NCBI RefSeq assembly: GCF_021655115.1
Contig: NZ_PPXY01000062.1
Location: forward strand, 1-32,507
Source of the DNA: Clostridium sp. Cult3
GTDB lineage: Bacteria; Bacillota; Clostridia; Tissierellales; Tepidimicrobiaceae
Length of the DNA: 32,507 bases
Direction of reading: 5' to 3'
This document shows, piece after piece, positions 1-8,319 of the stretch (positions are counted from its first letter, which is position 1; each line of letters begins with the position of its first letter). The notes under the pieces were generated by a model, which searched no databases, was not told the origin of the DNA, and saw only the letters and a program-made list of their open reading frames with translations. The position numbers were made by a program, and so were the translations under genes.

Positions 1-33
1 TTCGTCCTGAGCCAGGATCAAACTCTCATAAAA
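1..33 (-). rRNA. rrs: 16S ribosomal RNA, 5' end only (partial)
   Basis: On the minus strand the window ends inside the start of a 16S rRNA gene. The universal bacterial 5' sequence AGAGTTTGATCCTGGCTCAG is present, read leftwards from position 26. The mature 5' end should lie about 7 nt upstream, near position 33, by comparison with other bacterial 16S genes. The rest of the gene is outside the window. A strong promoter sits about 80 bp upstream. Confidence 0.95.
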
Positions 34-114
34 AAGTTTGCCTGTTATTTAATAAATGTTACTCAAGGTATTTCACACTGTTTAGTTGTCTAGGTTCATC
101 TGTTGTGCTTTATT

Positions 115-143
115 AATATAGCATATTTATACTTAGTTGTCAA
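115..143 (-). promoter_or_regulatory. rRNA operon promoter
   Basis: Minus-strand -35 TTGACA (138-143), exactly 17 bp, then -10 TATATT (115-120). This near-consensus sigma-A promoter would start transcription near position 108 and give a leader of about 75 nt before 16S. Only one clear promoter was seen; a second upstream copy, as many rrn operons have, was not obvious. Confidence 0.75.
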
Positions 144-192
144 TGTTTTTTTAAACTTTTTATTTGCTATTTATATATGCTATTATCATTCA

Positions 193-232
193 TTATCGTC
201 CTTCTGTTTTTGCCAGAATTAATGACGACAAT
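193..232 (-). other. Imperfect hairpin in the gene-free spacer between the ptb-like gene and 16S
   Basis: The stretch 144-356 holds no gene. Its only notable structure, read on the minus strand, is a nested inverted repeat: ATTGTCGTC pairs with GACGATAAT, and inside it TTCTG pairs with CAGAA around the loop GCAAAAA. It lies about 125 bp after the stop of the ptb-like gene and 50 bp before the rRNA -35 box. It lacks the T-run of an intrinsic terminator, so its role (3'-end stabiliser, weak terminator or none) is open. Confidence 0.3.
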
Positions 233-356
233 AGATAACTTAACATATTTCTCACTTCCATTCAATCCTTAAAAAAGTTGATTATAGATAATAATTCTTC
301 AAATTTATAGTTATTCTAGCATTTGCTATTGTTATCTTTTTATTTTGCTTTATTGA

Positions 357-1268
357 CTAAAATATATATTTTGATACCTCGCTACCTAAAGCTATTGAAT
401 ATAGTTTAGATTCATAAGTATCTGCTCTTGAAACTAAAAGAATCGGAGCCTTTGCACCCATAATTACTCCTGCAGATTTTCCCTTGGCAAAATAGGTTAT
501 GCTCTTGCCTATGCCATTTCCCATTTCAATATTTGGCACTAATAATACGTCAGCATCGCCAGACACCTGACTATCATAATTCTTAATTTTCGCAGCATCT
601 TTCGATACAGCTAAATCCAATGCCATAGGACCATCGACTATTACCTCTTCTCCAAAATATCCTGTCTCTGACTTTTTCTTAAGCTCCAATGCGTCTACAG
701 TAGCTATCATCTTTGGATCTACTTTTTCCTTTGCAGCTAAACAAGCAACTTTAACCGTAGGGTTACCTAAAGCTTTAACAACTTTGATACTATTTTCAAC
801 TATTTTAATCTTATGTTCTAATGTAGGATTCAAGTTCATACCGCCATCAGTCAAGTATATTAGTTTATGATAGGTAGGAATATCATATATCATCACATGG
901 CTCAAAAGACTATCTGTTCTTAAACCCCACTCCTTATTTAATACTGCCTTCATGAGGGTAGCAGTATCTACTAAACCTTTCATTATGAAATTAGCTCTTC
1001 CTTGACTAACCAGCCTAACCCCTATTTCAGCTGCCTTTTCTAGATCCTTTTCATCTATTATTTCGAAGTTTTCTATGTCTAATTTCTTTCTCGATGCAAT
1101 TTCCCTTGTTTTTTCCCTATCACCTATCAATATAGGTTCAATTATTCCTAATTTATGAGCTTCTACTACTGCATCTAAAACTTCCTCATCTTGACTTGCT
1201 ACAACGGCCAATATAGATCGATTTTGGAAATCCATTTTTAATAGCTGATCCAATTTCTTTATAGCCAT
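357..1268 (-). CDS. Phosphate butyryltransferase / phosphate acetyltransferase family protein
   Basis: This 303-residue cytoplasmic protein belongs to the phosphate acyltransferase family (Ptb/Pta), which exchanges CoA and phosphate on short acyl groups. Conserved stretches include MKGLVDTAT (about 96-104), GLRT followed by SLLSHV (about 115-125), a central VDGPMALD, and SRADTYESKLYSIAL near the C-terminus. All resemble clostridial Ptb, and the length matches (about 300). The start is the ATG at 1268, preceded by GGGGAGG; an in-frame ATG at 1334 would run back into the previous gene. It is last in an operon after the TPR gene. The usual partner, butyrate kinase (buk), is absent: the next locus is 16S rRNA. 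The acyl substrate (acetyl, butyryl or a branched acyl group) cannot be decided from sequence. Confidence 0.88.
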   Translation of the reverse strand: MAIKKLDQLLKMDFQNRSILAVVASQDEEVLDAVVEAHKLGIIEPILIGDREKTREIASRKKLDIENFEIIDEKDLEKAAEIGVRLVSQGRANFIMKGLVDTATLMKAVLNKEWGLRTDSLLSHVMIYDIPTYHKLIYLTDGGMNLNPTLEHKIKIVENSIKVVKALGNPTVKVACLAAKEKVDPKMIATVDALELKKKSETGYFGEEVIVDGPMALDLAVSKDAAKIKNYDSQVSGDADVLLVPNIEMGNGIGKSITYFAKGKSAGVIMGAKAPILLVSRADTYESKLYSIALGSEVSKYIF

Positions 1269-1281
1269 ATAAAAACCTCCC

Positions 1282-2412
1282 CTAATGTTTTTTATAATTA
1301 AGCTTATTAAACTGCTCCCCAACAGCTGCATCATTGGGATTTAATCTATAAGCAGTTTCAATATCCTCTGTAGCCTTCTCTATATCCCCTAATTGTAAGT
1401 ACACTAACCCCCTATTAAATATGATTCTATAATCCATATGATTTAGCTCTATACCTATATTAAAAATATCTATAGATTCATTTGCATATCCCAATGCAAA
1501 CAAGCAAATCCCCAATTCATTATAAACGTTGACATCTTGAAAATCTAAGTCTATTGCTTCATAAAAATAATCTATGGCATTTTCATAGTCTCCTAGTCCC
1601 TTATATGCTAAACCTGTTAAATAAAAAACATTTCCCCATTCTTTATATTTAGAACACAAGCCTAAAAGTTTTTCTAATGCCTGTGAATATTCTCCATTAG
1701 ATAAGCTTACTACACCTTCTTCAAAATCTGCATCATCATCTATAAGTTCAATCTGTTCCCTTATCTCTTGAATTCTTTCTAGGTCCTTATCCATATTAAT
1801 ATATTTCTCCCAAATTAACTTAGCCTTTATAAACTGTTCATAATTCTTATAATGATATCCTAGTTTATAATAAGCCAATGGAAAATCCTCAGAAATATCT
1901 AATATAGATTCTAATCTTCTAGTAGATTCTAGTAGAAACTCTATAGACTTTTCAGTCTCACCCTTTTCTGCAAATTTAATAGATAGGTTCTCTAAAGATA
2001 AGGCATAATTAAATATACCGTTAATATTTTTATTATTGATATTTACTAATGACCTAAAGAACACCGCTCCATATTCTAAATTTTTAGCCTCTATATATTT
2101 TAAACCTCTATACATAATATAATCTTCAATATTTGGTTCATATTCATATAGTAGTTCCACATATTCTTCTTTAAATTTAAAATTAGTATCAATCCCTAAG
2201 ATAAATATTATTCCATCTATTATATGAGATACTTTAATTTCCTCATAAATATTCCCTTTTTGGATTTCCCCTATCAGAGTGTCAATTATTATAGGAAGGG
2301 GAAGATCATCATCGATAGTATAATCCCTTATCCGTATATTGGAACCAGCCCTAAGTTCCACAAATGAAATCTTGTCCGTTTTTTTAACGAAGTATTCATC
2401 TACAACATTCAT
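1282..2412 (-). CDS. Tetratricopeptide (TPR) repeat protein
   Basis: A 376-residue soluble protein with no signal peptide or membrane segment. At least three clear TPR units lie at about 255-370, with the typical GLAYKGLGDYENAIDYFYEAIDL pattern split over successive helices (for example LGDYENAIDYF, LGYANESIDIF, LGDIEKATEDI). Weaker repeats lie at about 90-210. TPR arrays bind other proteins; no catalytic domain is visible. The N-terminal 80 residues match nothing I recognise. The ATG at 2412 follows TAGGTGATG. It sits 12 bp after the membrane protein gene and 13 bp before the ptb-like gene, so it is co-transcribed with both. Partner and pathway are unknown. Confidence 0.85.
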   Translation of the reverse strand: MNVVDEYFVKKTDKISFVELRAGSNIRIRDYTIDDDLPLPIIIDTLIGEIQKGNIYEEIKVSHIIDGIIFILGIDTNFKFKEEYVELLYEYEPNIEDYIMYRGLKYIEAKNLEYGAVFFRSLVNINNKNINGIFNYALSLENLSIKFAEKGETEKSIEFLLESTRRLESILDISEDFPLAYYKLGYHYKNYEQFIKAKLIWEKYINMDKDLERIQEIREQIELIDDDADFEEGVVSLSNGEYSQALEKLLGLCSKYKEWGNVFYLTGLAYKGLGDYENAIDYFYEAIDLDFQDVNVYNELGICLFALGYANESIDIFNIGIELNHMDYRIIFNRGLVYLQLGDIEKATEDIETAYRLNPNDAAVGEQFNKLNYKKH

Positions 2413-2424
2413 AGCATCACCTAC

Positions 2425-3183
2425 TTAATCATAAAATTTATCCATATACATTCTTTTCCTTCGGGTACTAGTACTTAATAGTTTAAATAAATGCCCCCTA
2501 TATATCATAGTAAAAGAAAATAGTATTTGACCTAAAAGATAAATTCCTAGCCCCTTTAGACTTAAATCTAGCCCAAAGCTTAAATGAGTCGTAAATATAT
2601 CCATTATAACCCTTCCTGTAAGAAAATATAATGCTATATAAAATATAACATTGGGTACTAACCAGTTTAACCAATTTCCCTTCATGAAATCAAACGCATA
2701 CTGGATGCTTTCATAAGGAGAATAGTATTTTTGATATATGGTTTCAGGCAAAGGATTTAATCCGATCAATATTACGATTCCTACTATTCGATTTAACAAC
2801 TCAGCATTTGTTCCAGCTATACCGGTTAACAAAGACAATAGATAGCTGGCTATCCAAGCAATAAAAAACACTCCATATACCTTCCACAAATAGTATTTAA
2901 ATCCTTCTTTGAAATTATCTATAGTTATCCTATCGTAGCTTATAATATTGGACAATAGGTATAAGTAGTTAGATATTAGACTACTACTAACAATAGCCAT
3001 TATAAACCCTGCTAGTATATATAAAGGTCCTCTAAAAAAAGTATTTAATAGGATTAACATTAGCATGTTTAGTAATGTATAGGCCAATCCTGTAAATATT
3101 ATAACCCAATTTTTTTGGAAGCTTTTTATGCTCTTTTTAAAAGTAGTTTTATTTACCAAGATAATATCTTCTATTAAGTTCAA
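2425..3183 (-). CDS. Integral membrane protein of unknown function
   Basis: A 252-residue protein with about six hydrophobic segments (near 27-50, 52-76, 100-122, 130-146, 173-193 and 210-232) and a basic C-terminal tail (STRRKRMYMDK). The topology is like small bacterial multi-pass proteins with no assigned role; I recognise no transporter motif. The start is TTG at 3183, overlapping the TGA stop of the radical SAM gene by 4 bp and preceded by GGAGTG at 9 nt spacing, which suggests translational coupling. An ATG a few bases upstream belongs to the other frame and is followed at once by the upstream gene's stop codon. Confidence 0.8.
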   Translation of the reverse strand: MNLIEDIILVNKTTFKKSIKSFQKNWVIIFTGLAYTLLNMLMLILLNTFFRGPLYILAGFIMAIVSSSLISNYLYLLSNIISYDRITIDNFKEGFKYYLWKVYGVFFIAWIASYLLSLLTGIAGTNAELLNRIVGIVILIGLNPLPETIYQKYYSPYESIQYAFDFMKGNWLNWLVPNVIFYIALYFLTGRVIMDIFTTHLSFGLDLSLKGLGIYLLGQILFSFTMIYRGHLFKLLSTSTRRKRMYMDKFYD

Positions 3184-4958
3184 TTCATGTCACTCCTTAA
3201 AATATAATCAGTTATATCATAGGATAAACATCTATTTATAACTCCACTTCTATAGTCAAATAGAATATAGCTATCCCTAAGCATCCTTTCTCCAACAAAA
3301 TAACTGTTTTCAATTAAATTGATTATATCAATCTCAAATTTTTCAATGTGAATTTTGTTAATTATCCTTTTAGTAGCCATATCCTTATAATCTGGTAGAT
3401 AATCAGTCAATATACTTTCATCTTTTAATATATCATGCTTATTCTTTTGAATGAACATCACTTCCTGCCTATTGAAAAATTTCGGTATGTTAGGACTTTT
3501 ATGATTATATATATAATCATATTTTAATACCTCGATAATAATATTTATGTCTAGAAACTGTTTATACTTACAGAAGTCCATCAATATTTCATACAACCTA
3601 TTTCTACTATGGGATATCCTATGAAATCCTTTTGACTGCCAATAATCTAAATAATCCTCATAAAATTCAAAGGGGTTGTTATAGTGATTTTTTATAATAT
3701 ATTCTACAGAATGCTCAAAATATCCTTCATTGTAGTACTTCTCTACCAAATCCTCTACACCCTTCAATTTTAGCATTTCTTCATATTTTATATGATCTGT
3801 TTCTAGTACTTCATAAGGTGGTACATCTAAAAACTTAAATCCATACTCTTCTTTATCCTTCCTTAAACCAGAACCCTTTAAAAGCTTTAAAAAACCCAAC
3901 TGAATTTTTTCTGGCTTAATATCGTATACATCGTTAAAAGAACCCTTAAAACTGCTATAGTCCTCATAGGGTAGTCCTGCAATTAAGTCTAAATGTTGAT
4001 GTATGTTTTTATAACTTTTTATCTCTTTGGTTACTTCTTCTAATCTATTTAGATCAGTTCTTCTCCCAATGGTTTCTAATGTTCTTTCATTAGTCGATTG
4101 TACCCCTATTTCAAATTGAAACAAACCTTCTTTGACTCCCTTCAGGAAATTAAGCATCTCCTCATCTAAAAGATGGGCTGTAACTTCAAAATGAAAATTG
4201 ATATTATTTGGATCTTTGTCCATTATAAAGCTCATTATTTCCATTGCATATTCCTTATTAGCATTAAAAGTTCTATCGACAAATTTAACTTGTTTGACTT
4301 TGGCGTCAATCAATCTTTCTAAGTCCTCCTTAACCCTGTCTATACTAAAATATCTCACACCTTTTATAGTGGATGATAAGCAAAATTGGCAGTTGAATGG
4401 ACAGCCTCTAGAACTTTCAAAATATACTATTTTATCCTTAAACTCATGGCCAATTTCCTTATAAGGAGATGGAATACTATCTAGATTTTGAATTAGTTCC
4501 CTAGGAGGATTTTTGACTATTCTATCATTATCTCTATAAATCAATCCATCTATAGAACTGTAATCCCCTTTTTCTGTTAATATACTACTTAATAGATCTC
4601 TAAAGGTTGCCTCCCCTTCACCATATACTATAAAATCGATATACCAATATTTGTCCATTAATTCCTGTCCATCAAAGGATACTTCTGGTCCTCCCAAGAT
4701 GATTTTTACATCTGGATCAATTAATTTTATGATTTGGCACACCTTTAGGGTCTCATCTCTATTCCAAATATAAGTAGAAAACCCTATAACATCTGGTTTC
4801 TTCTTATATATTTCACCAGCAATATAATCTATATTTTGATTAATGGTAAATTCCATCAATTCAATATTCGTAATATCCTCAGAGTAAGCCTTTAAATACC
4901 TTATTGATAATGCAGTATGAATATATTTTGAATTTAATGTAGTAAGTATGGTCCTCAT
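3180..4958 (-). CDS. B12-binding domain radical SAM protein (DUF4080-type)
   Basis: A 592-residue protein. Residues about 1-130 look like a Rossmann-type cobalamin-binding domain, including the segment IILGGPEVSF. The radical SAM domain carries the [4Fe-4S] ligands C186-x3-C190-x2-C193 within SSRGCPFNCQFC, followed by the expected TIM-barrel strands (for example FEIGVQSTNERTLE). The C-terminal 200 residues fit the DUF4080 region found on such proteins. The family performs radical chemistry, often methylation; the substrate here is unknown. The start is the ATG at 4958, with AGAAAGG upstream, and an extended -10 box lies about 30 bp upstream. It is first in an operon with a membrane protein, a TPR protein and a ptb-like gene. 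Confidence 0.88.
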   Translation of the reverse strand: MRTILTTLNSKYIHTALSIRYLKAYSEDITNIELMEFTINQNIDYIAGEIYKKKPDVIGFSTYIWNRDETLKVCQIIKLIDPDVKIILGGPEVSFDGQELMDKYWYIDFIVYGEGEATFRDLLSSILTEKGDYSSIDGLIYRDNDRIVKNPPRELIQNLDSIPSPYKEIGHEFKDKIVYFESSRGCPFNCQFCLSSTIKGVRYFSIDRVKEDLERLIDAKVKQVKFVDRTFNANKEYAMEIMSFIMDKDPNNINFHFEVTAHLLDEEMLNFLKGVKEGLFQFEIGVQSTNERTLETIGRRTDLNRLEEVTKEIKSYKNIHQHLDLIAGLPYEDYSSFKGSFNDVYDIKPEKIQLGFLKLLKGSGLRKDKEEYGFKFLDVPPYEVLETDHIKYEEMLKLKGVEDLVEKYYNEGYFEHSVEYIIKNHYNNPFEFYEDYLDYWQSKGFHRISHSRNRLYEILMDFCKYKQFLDINIIIEVLKYDYIYNHKSPNIPKFFNRQEVMFIQKNKHDILKDESILTDYLPDYKDMATKRIINKIHIEKFEIDIINLIENSYFVGERMLRDSYILFDYRSGVINRCLSYDITDYILRSDMN

Positions 4959-4988
4959 ATTTTCAACCTTTCTTTTTAAACTATCTCC

Positions 4989-4994
4989 ATTATA
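4989..4994 (-). promoter_or_regulatory. Extended -10 promoter of the radical SAM operon
   Basis: A minus-strand TATAAT is preceded by TGC, giving the extended -10 pattern TGnTATAAT. No good -35 box lies 17 bp upstream, which is usual for extended -10 promoters. Transcription would start about 25 nt before the ATG at 4958. Confidence 0.55.
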
Positions 4995-5065
4995 GCACAA
5001 TCTATTCTAAACTCCACCATATAGTTTTCACATGGCCCATGAAAAATTTATACTCTATTGTCATA

Positions 5066-5094
5066 TTGAAGGATTCTCAAAAAAAGTATAGAAT
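5066..5094 (+). promoter_or_regulatory. Promoter of the 66-codon plus-strand gene
   Basis: Plus-strand -35 TTGAAG (5066-5071), 17 bp, and -10 TAGAAT (5089-5094). It lies about 37 bp before the ATG at 5131 and diverges from the radical SAM operon promoter. Confidence 0.55.
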
Positions 5095-5130
5095 ATAGTT
5101 AATACAATATTTTATGAAAGGAGTTATTTG

Positions 5131-5331
5131 ATGAGAAAATTCGACAAAATTTCTATTCAAGAAATGTCTAAAGAGGATATGCTAATGATCATAGAAGCCC
5201 TTGAATATACTGGTACTAATACTAAAGTTGATGCATTTCTGGCATTAAGGGATAGTATTTTAAAGGAACTGGCTTCTCTATCTGAAAGTAGTGAAGAGGA
5301 GTTCTTAGCCTATTTAAACGATTCCTATTAA
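5131..5331 (+). CDS. Small acidic protein of unknown function
   Basis: A 66-residue, probably helical and acidic soluble protein with a Ser/Glu-rich segment (SLSESSEEEF) near the C-terminus and no Cys, signal peptide or membrane segment. I do not recognise the family. Support for a real gene is good: ATG at 5131 with AAAGGAG at 7 nt spacing, a plausible sigma-A promoter 37 bp upstream, and an intrinsic terminator 28 bp after the stop. A TTG codon immediately before the ATG is also in frame but too close to the ribosome binding site. It stands alone between two minus-strand operons. Confidence 0.75.
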   Translation: MRKFDKISIQEMSKEDMLMIIEALEYTGTNTKVDAFLALRDSILKELASLSESSEEEFLAYLNDSY

Positions 5332-5358
5332 TCCTTAAATAAAATATCAATATGAAAT

Positions 5359-5380
5359 AAACCTTCCCTTGGGAAGGTTT
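5359..5380. terminator. Bidirectional intrinsic terminator
   Basis: A perfect 10-bp hairpin, AAACCTTCCC / GGGAAGGTTT, with a 2-base centre, so the real loop is slightly larger. It is AT-rich on both sides and lies between convergent genes: it follows the small plus-strand gene and touches the stop codon (5379-5381) of the 321-residue minus-strand gene. It probably serves both. Confidence 0.8.
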
Positions 5381-6344
5381 AATTTACAAGCTTATATATA
5401 CCAGATTTGGTATTTAAGTGTAAGATAGTCTTATTATTTATCTTTTCTTTTTTGATTACCCTAGATTGGTTTAACAGTGAATGGTAAAACTCATCTCCTA
5501 CATCGTATTGAAATACATCAGGCAGATAATACTTTTTTATTTTTAATGATTGAGGATTTATCCTTCCTTTTCTTAAATTATTCACATAATTGCATAATTC
5601 AAAATAAAAGTCATCCTCTTTATAGCTTTCATGTTTTAGATCTGCCATTAAAGGGCTTATACACTTGCCAAATAATGTATTCGCCTCTTCCCCTTTTATA
5701 AAAATTTCTAGGCAATCCGTCAATACTTTAAAGTACTTGGAATGAGAAAAATTTAATACATTTAGTCCATGTATTCTATATTGTTCAAAGTTTACCGTGA
5801 AATTCCCCGGATATGTTTCCGTAGAAATTCTAATATAGTCAATATATTCTTCAATAAATTCAATTTGGGAAAAATCGATCAGCTCTTTTTTTAATTCCTC
5901 TATTGCATTTTCTTCTTCTCTAATCAAGAGATACAATAACTTAGATAATAAAATTCCCTCAATTAATGTTTCTATATTGCCTGTAGTGAACAACAGGTTT
6001 TTTATTACTTCTCTTCGTATATAAGCATAATCCTTATTGGACAATACAATAGGTATTATTCGAAAATAGGCAGTGTCATCTTTTTTATCCCAATATATAT
6101 GCGAATCCATATTGCCTAGTATATTTAATAAGGCAATATTATCTCCATGTCTATAGTATTTCCATAGTTTCATCTCTTCGTTAAATCTCTTGTAATCTAT
6201 ATACACTCCTACATAGTCTTCAGAGGGCACAAGGGATTTAATGGTTAAAACCATTAAATCCGTAACATGGGATGGACCATCGTTTAATCTAATATCCTCA
6301 TTAAAAGCAAATATCAAGGGCTTTAAAATATTTCTGTCTTCCAT
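5379..6344 (-). CDS. Uncharacterised 321-residue protein downstream of argS
   Basis: A soluble protein with no signal peptide. I do not firmly recognise it. The N-terminal 150 residues have a layout that faintly recalls ADP-ribosylglycohydrolases: HVTDLMVLTIKSLV where that family has TDDT-M-L, then a Trp-containing helix, DDTAYFRIIPIVL where it has GN-x-MR-x-P, and a helical TTGN-IEGILLSKLL. The metal-binding acidic residues are not convincingly conserved, so it could be an inactive relative or unrelated. The C-terminal 120 residues are novel to me. The ATG at 6344 follows GGAGAGGAT located inside the 3' end of argS, 11 bp away, so both share the arginine T-box transcript. A bidirectional terminator ends it. 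Confidence 0.7.
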   Translation of the reverse strand: MEDRNILKPLIFAFNEDIRLNDGPSHVTDLMVLTIKSLVPSEDYVGVYIDYKRFNEEMKLWKYYRHGDNIALLNILGNMDSHIYWDKKDDTAYFRIIPIVLSNKDYAYIRREVIKNLLFTTGNIETLIEGILLSKLLYLLIREEENAIEELKKELIDFSQIEFIEEYIDYIRISTETYPGNFTVNFEQYRIHGLNVLNFSHSKYFKVLTDCLEIFIKGEEANTLFGKCISPLMADLKHESYKEDDFYFELCNYVNNLRKGRINPQSLKIKKYYLPDVFQYDVGDEFYHSLLNQSRVIKKEKINNKTILHLNTKSGIYKLVN

Positions 6345-6355
6345 TATATCCTCTC

Positions 6356-8056
6356 CTACATTCTGTTTGGAGCTTCTATACCTAATAAAGCTAAACCAGT
6401 CCTAATTACCGTTTTGGTTGCATACACCAACGTCAATCTAGCCTTTTTTAGATCCTGTTCTACTGATAAAATAGGGCACGAATTGTAGAATTTATTAAAA
6501 GCCTTAGCTATTTCAACCACATGTCTTGTGATAAAAGATGGTTCGTATTTATAAGTTGCATCTAAAACTGCCTCCGGAAATTTGTATAACAATCTAATCA
6601 AGTTTATCTCATCATCTTCTTTTAGCAAAGCATAGTCTACTTTATCACCTAAACTAAATTCTCCTTTTTCAAGAAGACTATTGGCCCTAGCATGGGTATA
6701 CTGAACATAAGGACCTGTCTCTCCTTCAAAGCTAAGGGTTCTATCCCAACTAAATACATAGTCCTTTATTCTACCATTGAATAGTTCCTGGAATATTACT
6801 GCCCCTACGCCTACTTGTTTTGCTACTTCTTCTTTGCTTTCAAGTTCTGGATTTCTCTCTTCCATAATTTTTAAAGTGCTTTCTACTGCCTTATTTAATA
6901 CATCTTCTAAAAATACAACTCTACCTTTACGAGTTGATAAACTACCATCTTCTAAGCTTACCATACCAAAGGGAACATGAATACAATCTTCGGCCCAATC
7001 ATACCCCATTAACTCTAATATCTTTTTTAACTGTTTAAAATGAAGATTTTGTTCCGATGCTACTACATAGATGTTTTTATAGAAATCATAATGTTCCTTC
7101 CTGTAAATAGCTGCTGCCACGTCTCGTGTAATATAAAGAGTTGATCCATCGCTTTTCTTTATCAATGCTGGTGGCATACCATAAGTCTCTAAATCGATGA
7201 TAGATGCACCTTCAGATTCTTTTAATAAGCCTTTATCCTCCATTTTTTCAACAACCTTTGGCATCTTATCTGAATAGAATGATTCCCCATTAAAGGAATC
7301 AAATTCGATGTTTAGCATGCCATATACCTTGTTGAATTCTTTTAAACTCATATCTCTTATCCATTGCCAAAGTTCCAAAGCTTCTTCGTTTTTGTTTTCC
7401 AACTCCTTAAACCAATATCTTGCCTCATCCCTTAACTTTTCATCTTTTTCAGCTTCTGCATTAAATTTAACATATAGTTTTAACAACTCATTTATGGGAT
7501 CTTTCTCGATAGTAGGCTTATCTCCCCACTTTTTATATGCTGCAATAAGCATACCAAATTGAGTTCCGTAATCCCCCAAATGATTTAATGCTTCTGTATC
7601 AAAACCTTGAAACTTATATATTTTATATAGGGAATTTCCTATAACAGTGGTTCTAATATGACCTATGTGAAAAGGTTTGGCAATATTTGGTGATGAAAAT
7701 TCAACCAATACTTTCCTTCCTTTTCCTATATTTGAAGAGCCGAAATTTTCTTCTCTTTCTACTATGCTATTTAACACTGTTTCCGTTAGTTTTTCCTTGT
7801 TTATAAAAAAGTTGATATAGGGACCAACATTTTCAATTTTATTAAAATACTCTCCTCCTTGAATTTTCTCTGTCAATTCTTCTGCGATCATATTAGGTGC
7901 CTTTCTAAATACCTTAGCTAATCTAAAGCAGGCAAAAGCATAATCCCCCATGTCATAACTTGGTGGAACTTCGATTAATGCCTCTATTTCATCTTTAGGT
8001 AAGCTATTTTCTGCTTCATAAATACAATTTACTACTTCTTTCTTGAAATCTATCAT
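6356..8056 (-). CDS. argS: Arginine--tRNA ligase
   Basis: Arginyl-tRNA synthetase (class I) charges tRNA-Arg with arginine in the cytoplasm. The 566-residue product has an N-terminal Add1-like tRNA-binding region (about 1-110), the HIGH signature in KPFHIGHIRT (HIGH at 130-133), the segment STRKGRVVFLEDVL in place of KMSKS, and a C-terminal DALR anticodon-binding domain ending in GLALLGIEAPNRM, as in most bacterial ArgS. The start is the ATG at 8056, with a strong AAAGGAGG; the in-frame ATG at 8092 lies inside the terminator hairpin of the leader and is rejected. Expression is controlled by a T-box leader, and the 321-residue gene follows in the same transcript. Confidence 0.97.
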   Translation of the reverse strand: MIDFKKEVVNCIYEAENSLPKDEIEALIEVPPSYDMGDYAFACFRLAKVFRKAPNMIAEELTEKIQGGEYFNKIENVGPYINFFINKEKLTETVLNSIVEREENFGSSNIGKGRKVLVEFSSPNIAKPFHIGHIRTTVIGNSLYKIYKFQGFDTEALNHLGDYGTQFGMLIAAYKKWGDKPTIEKDPINELLKLYVKFNAEAEKDEKLRDEARYWFKELENKNEEALELWQWIRDMSLKEFNKVYGMLNIEFDSFNGESFYSDKMPKVVEKMEDKGLLKESEGASIIDLETYGMPPALIKKSDGSTLYITRDVAAAIYRKEHYDFYKNIYVVASEQNLHFKQLKKILELMGYDWAEDCIHVPFGMVSLEDGSLSTRKGRVVFLEDVLNKAVESTLKIMEERNPELESKEEVAKQVGVGAVIFQELFNGRIKDYVFSWDRTLSFEGETGPYVQYTHARANSLLEKGEFSLGDKVDYALLKEDDEINLIRLLYKFPEAVLDATYKYEPSFITRHVVEIAKAFNKFYNSCPILSVEQDLKKARLTLVYATKTVIRTGLALLGIEAPNRM

Positions 8057-8084
8057 ATTCAATCCTCCTTTGATATTAAATATA

Positions 8085-8111
8085 GCCCTCATCTCTATAA
8101 GAGACGAGAGC
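8085..8111 (-). terminator. T-box-controlled terminator before argS
   Basis: An 11-bp hairpin, GCTCTCGTCTC / GAGATGAGGGC with wobble pairs and loop TTATA, overlaps the 3' side of the T-box region, as expected for a mutually exclusive terminator. The following sequence is U-rich only in part (TATATTTAAT). Confidence 0.75.
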
Positions 8112-8313
8112 TATCCCGTGTTACCACTCTTGTTGGCTTAAACCCACTCGAAGTTTATAACGCTAACAGCGTAATATCCTAATAATATTTCAGATATATT
8201 CTCAGAAGCTCTTTTCAAATATAATATTGTACTGGCTCTCACCATCTCCAGTTCGCTGTGACAAAATATATACTCTACTCTCTTCTTCAACGAATTTATA
8301 TATTGATTTATTA
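8085..8313 (-). promoter_or_regulatory. T-box riboswitch of argS
   Basis: The leader between promoter and argS has T-box features on the minus strand: a stem I apical region (AGCGAACTGG ... GAGAGCCAGT), the T-box core AGAGTGGTAACACGGG (8115-8130) with the bulge UGGU that pairs to the tRNA 3' end, and a terminator. A likely specifier is AGA (8210-8212), an arginine codon, in the context TGAAAAGAGC; this assignment is tentative. Uncharged tRNA-Arg should stabilise the antiterminator and allow argS and its downstream gene to be read. Confidence 0.88.
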
Positions 8314-8319
8314 ATCTAT

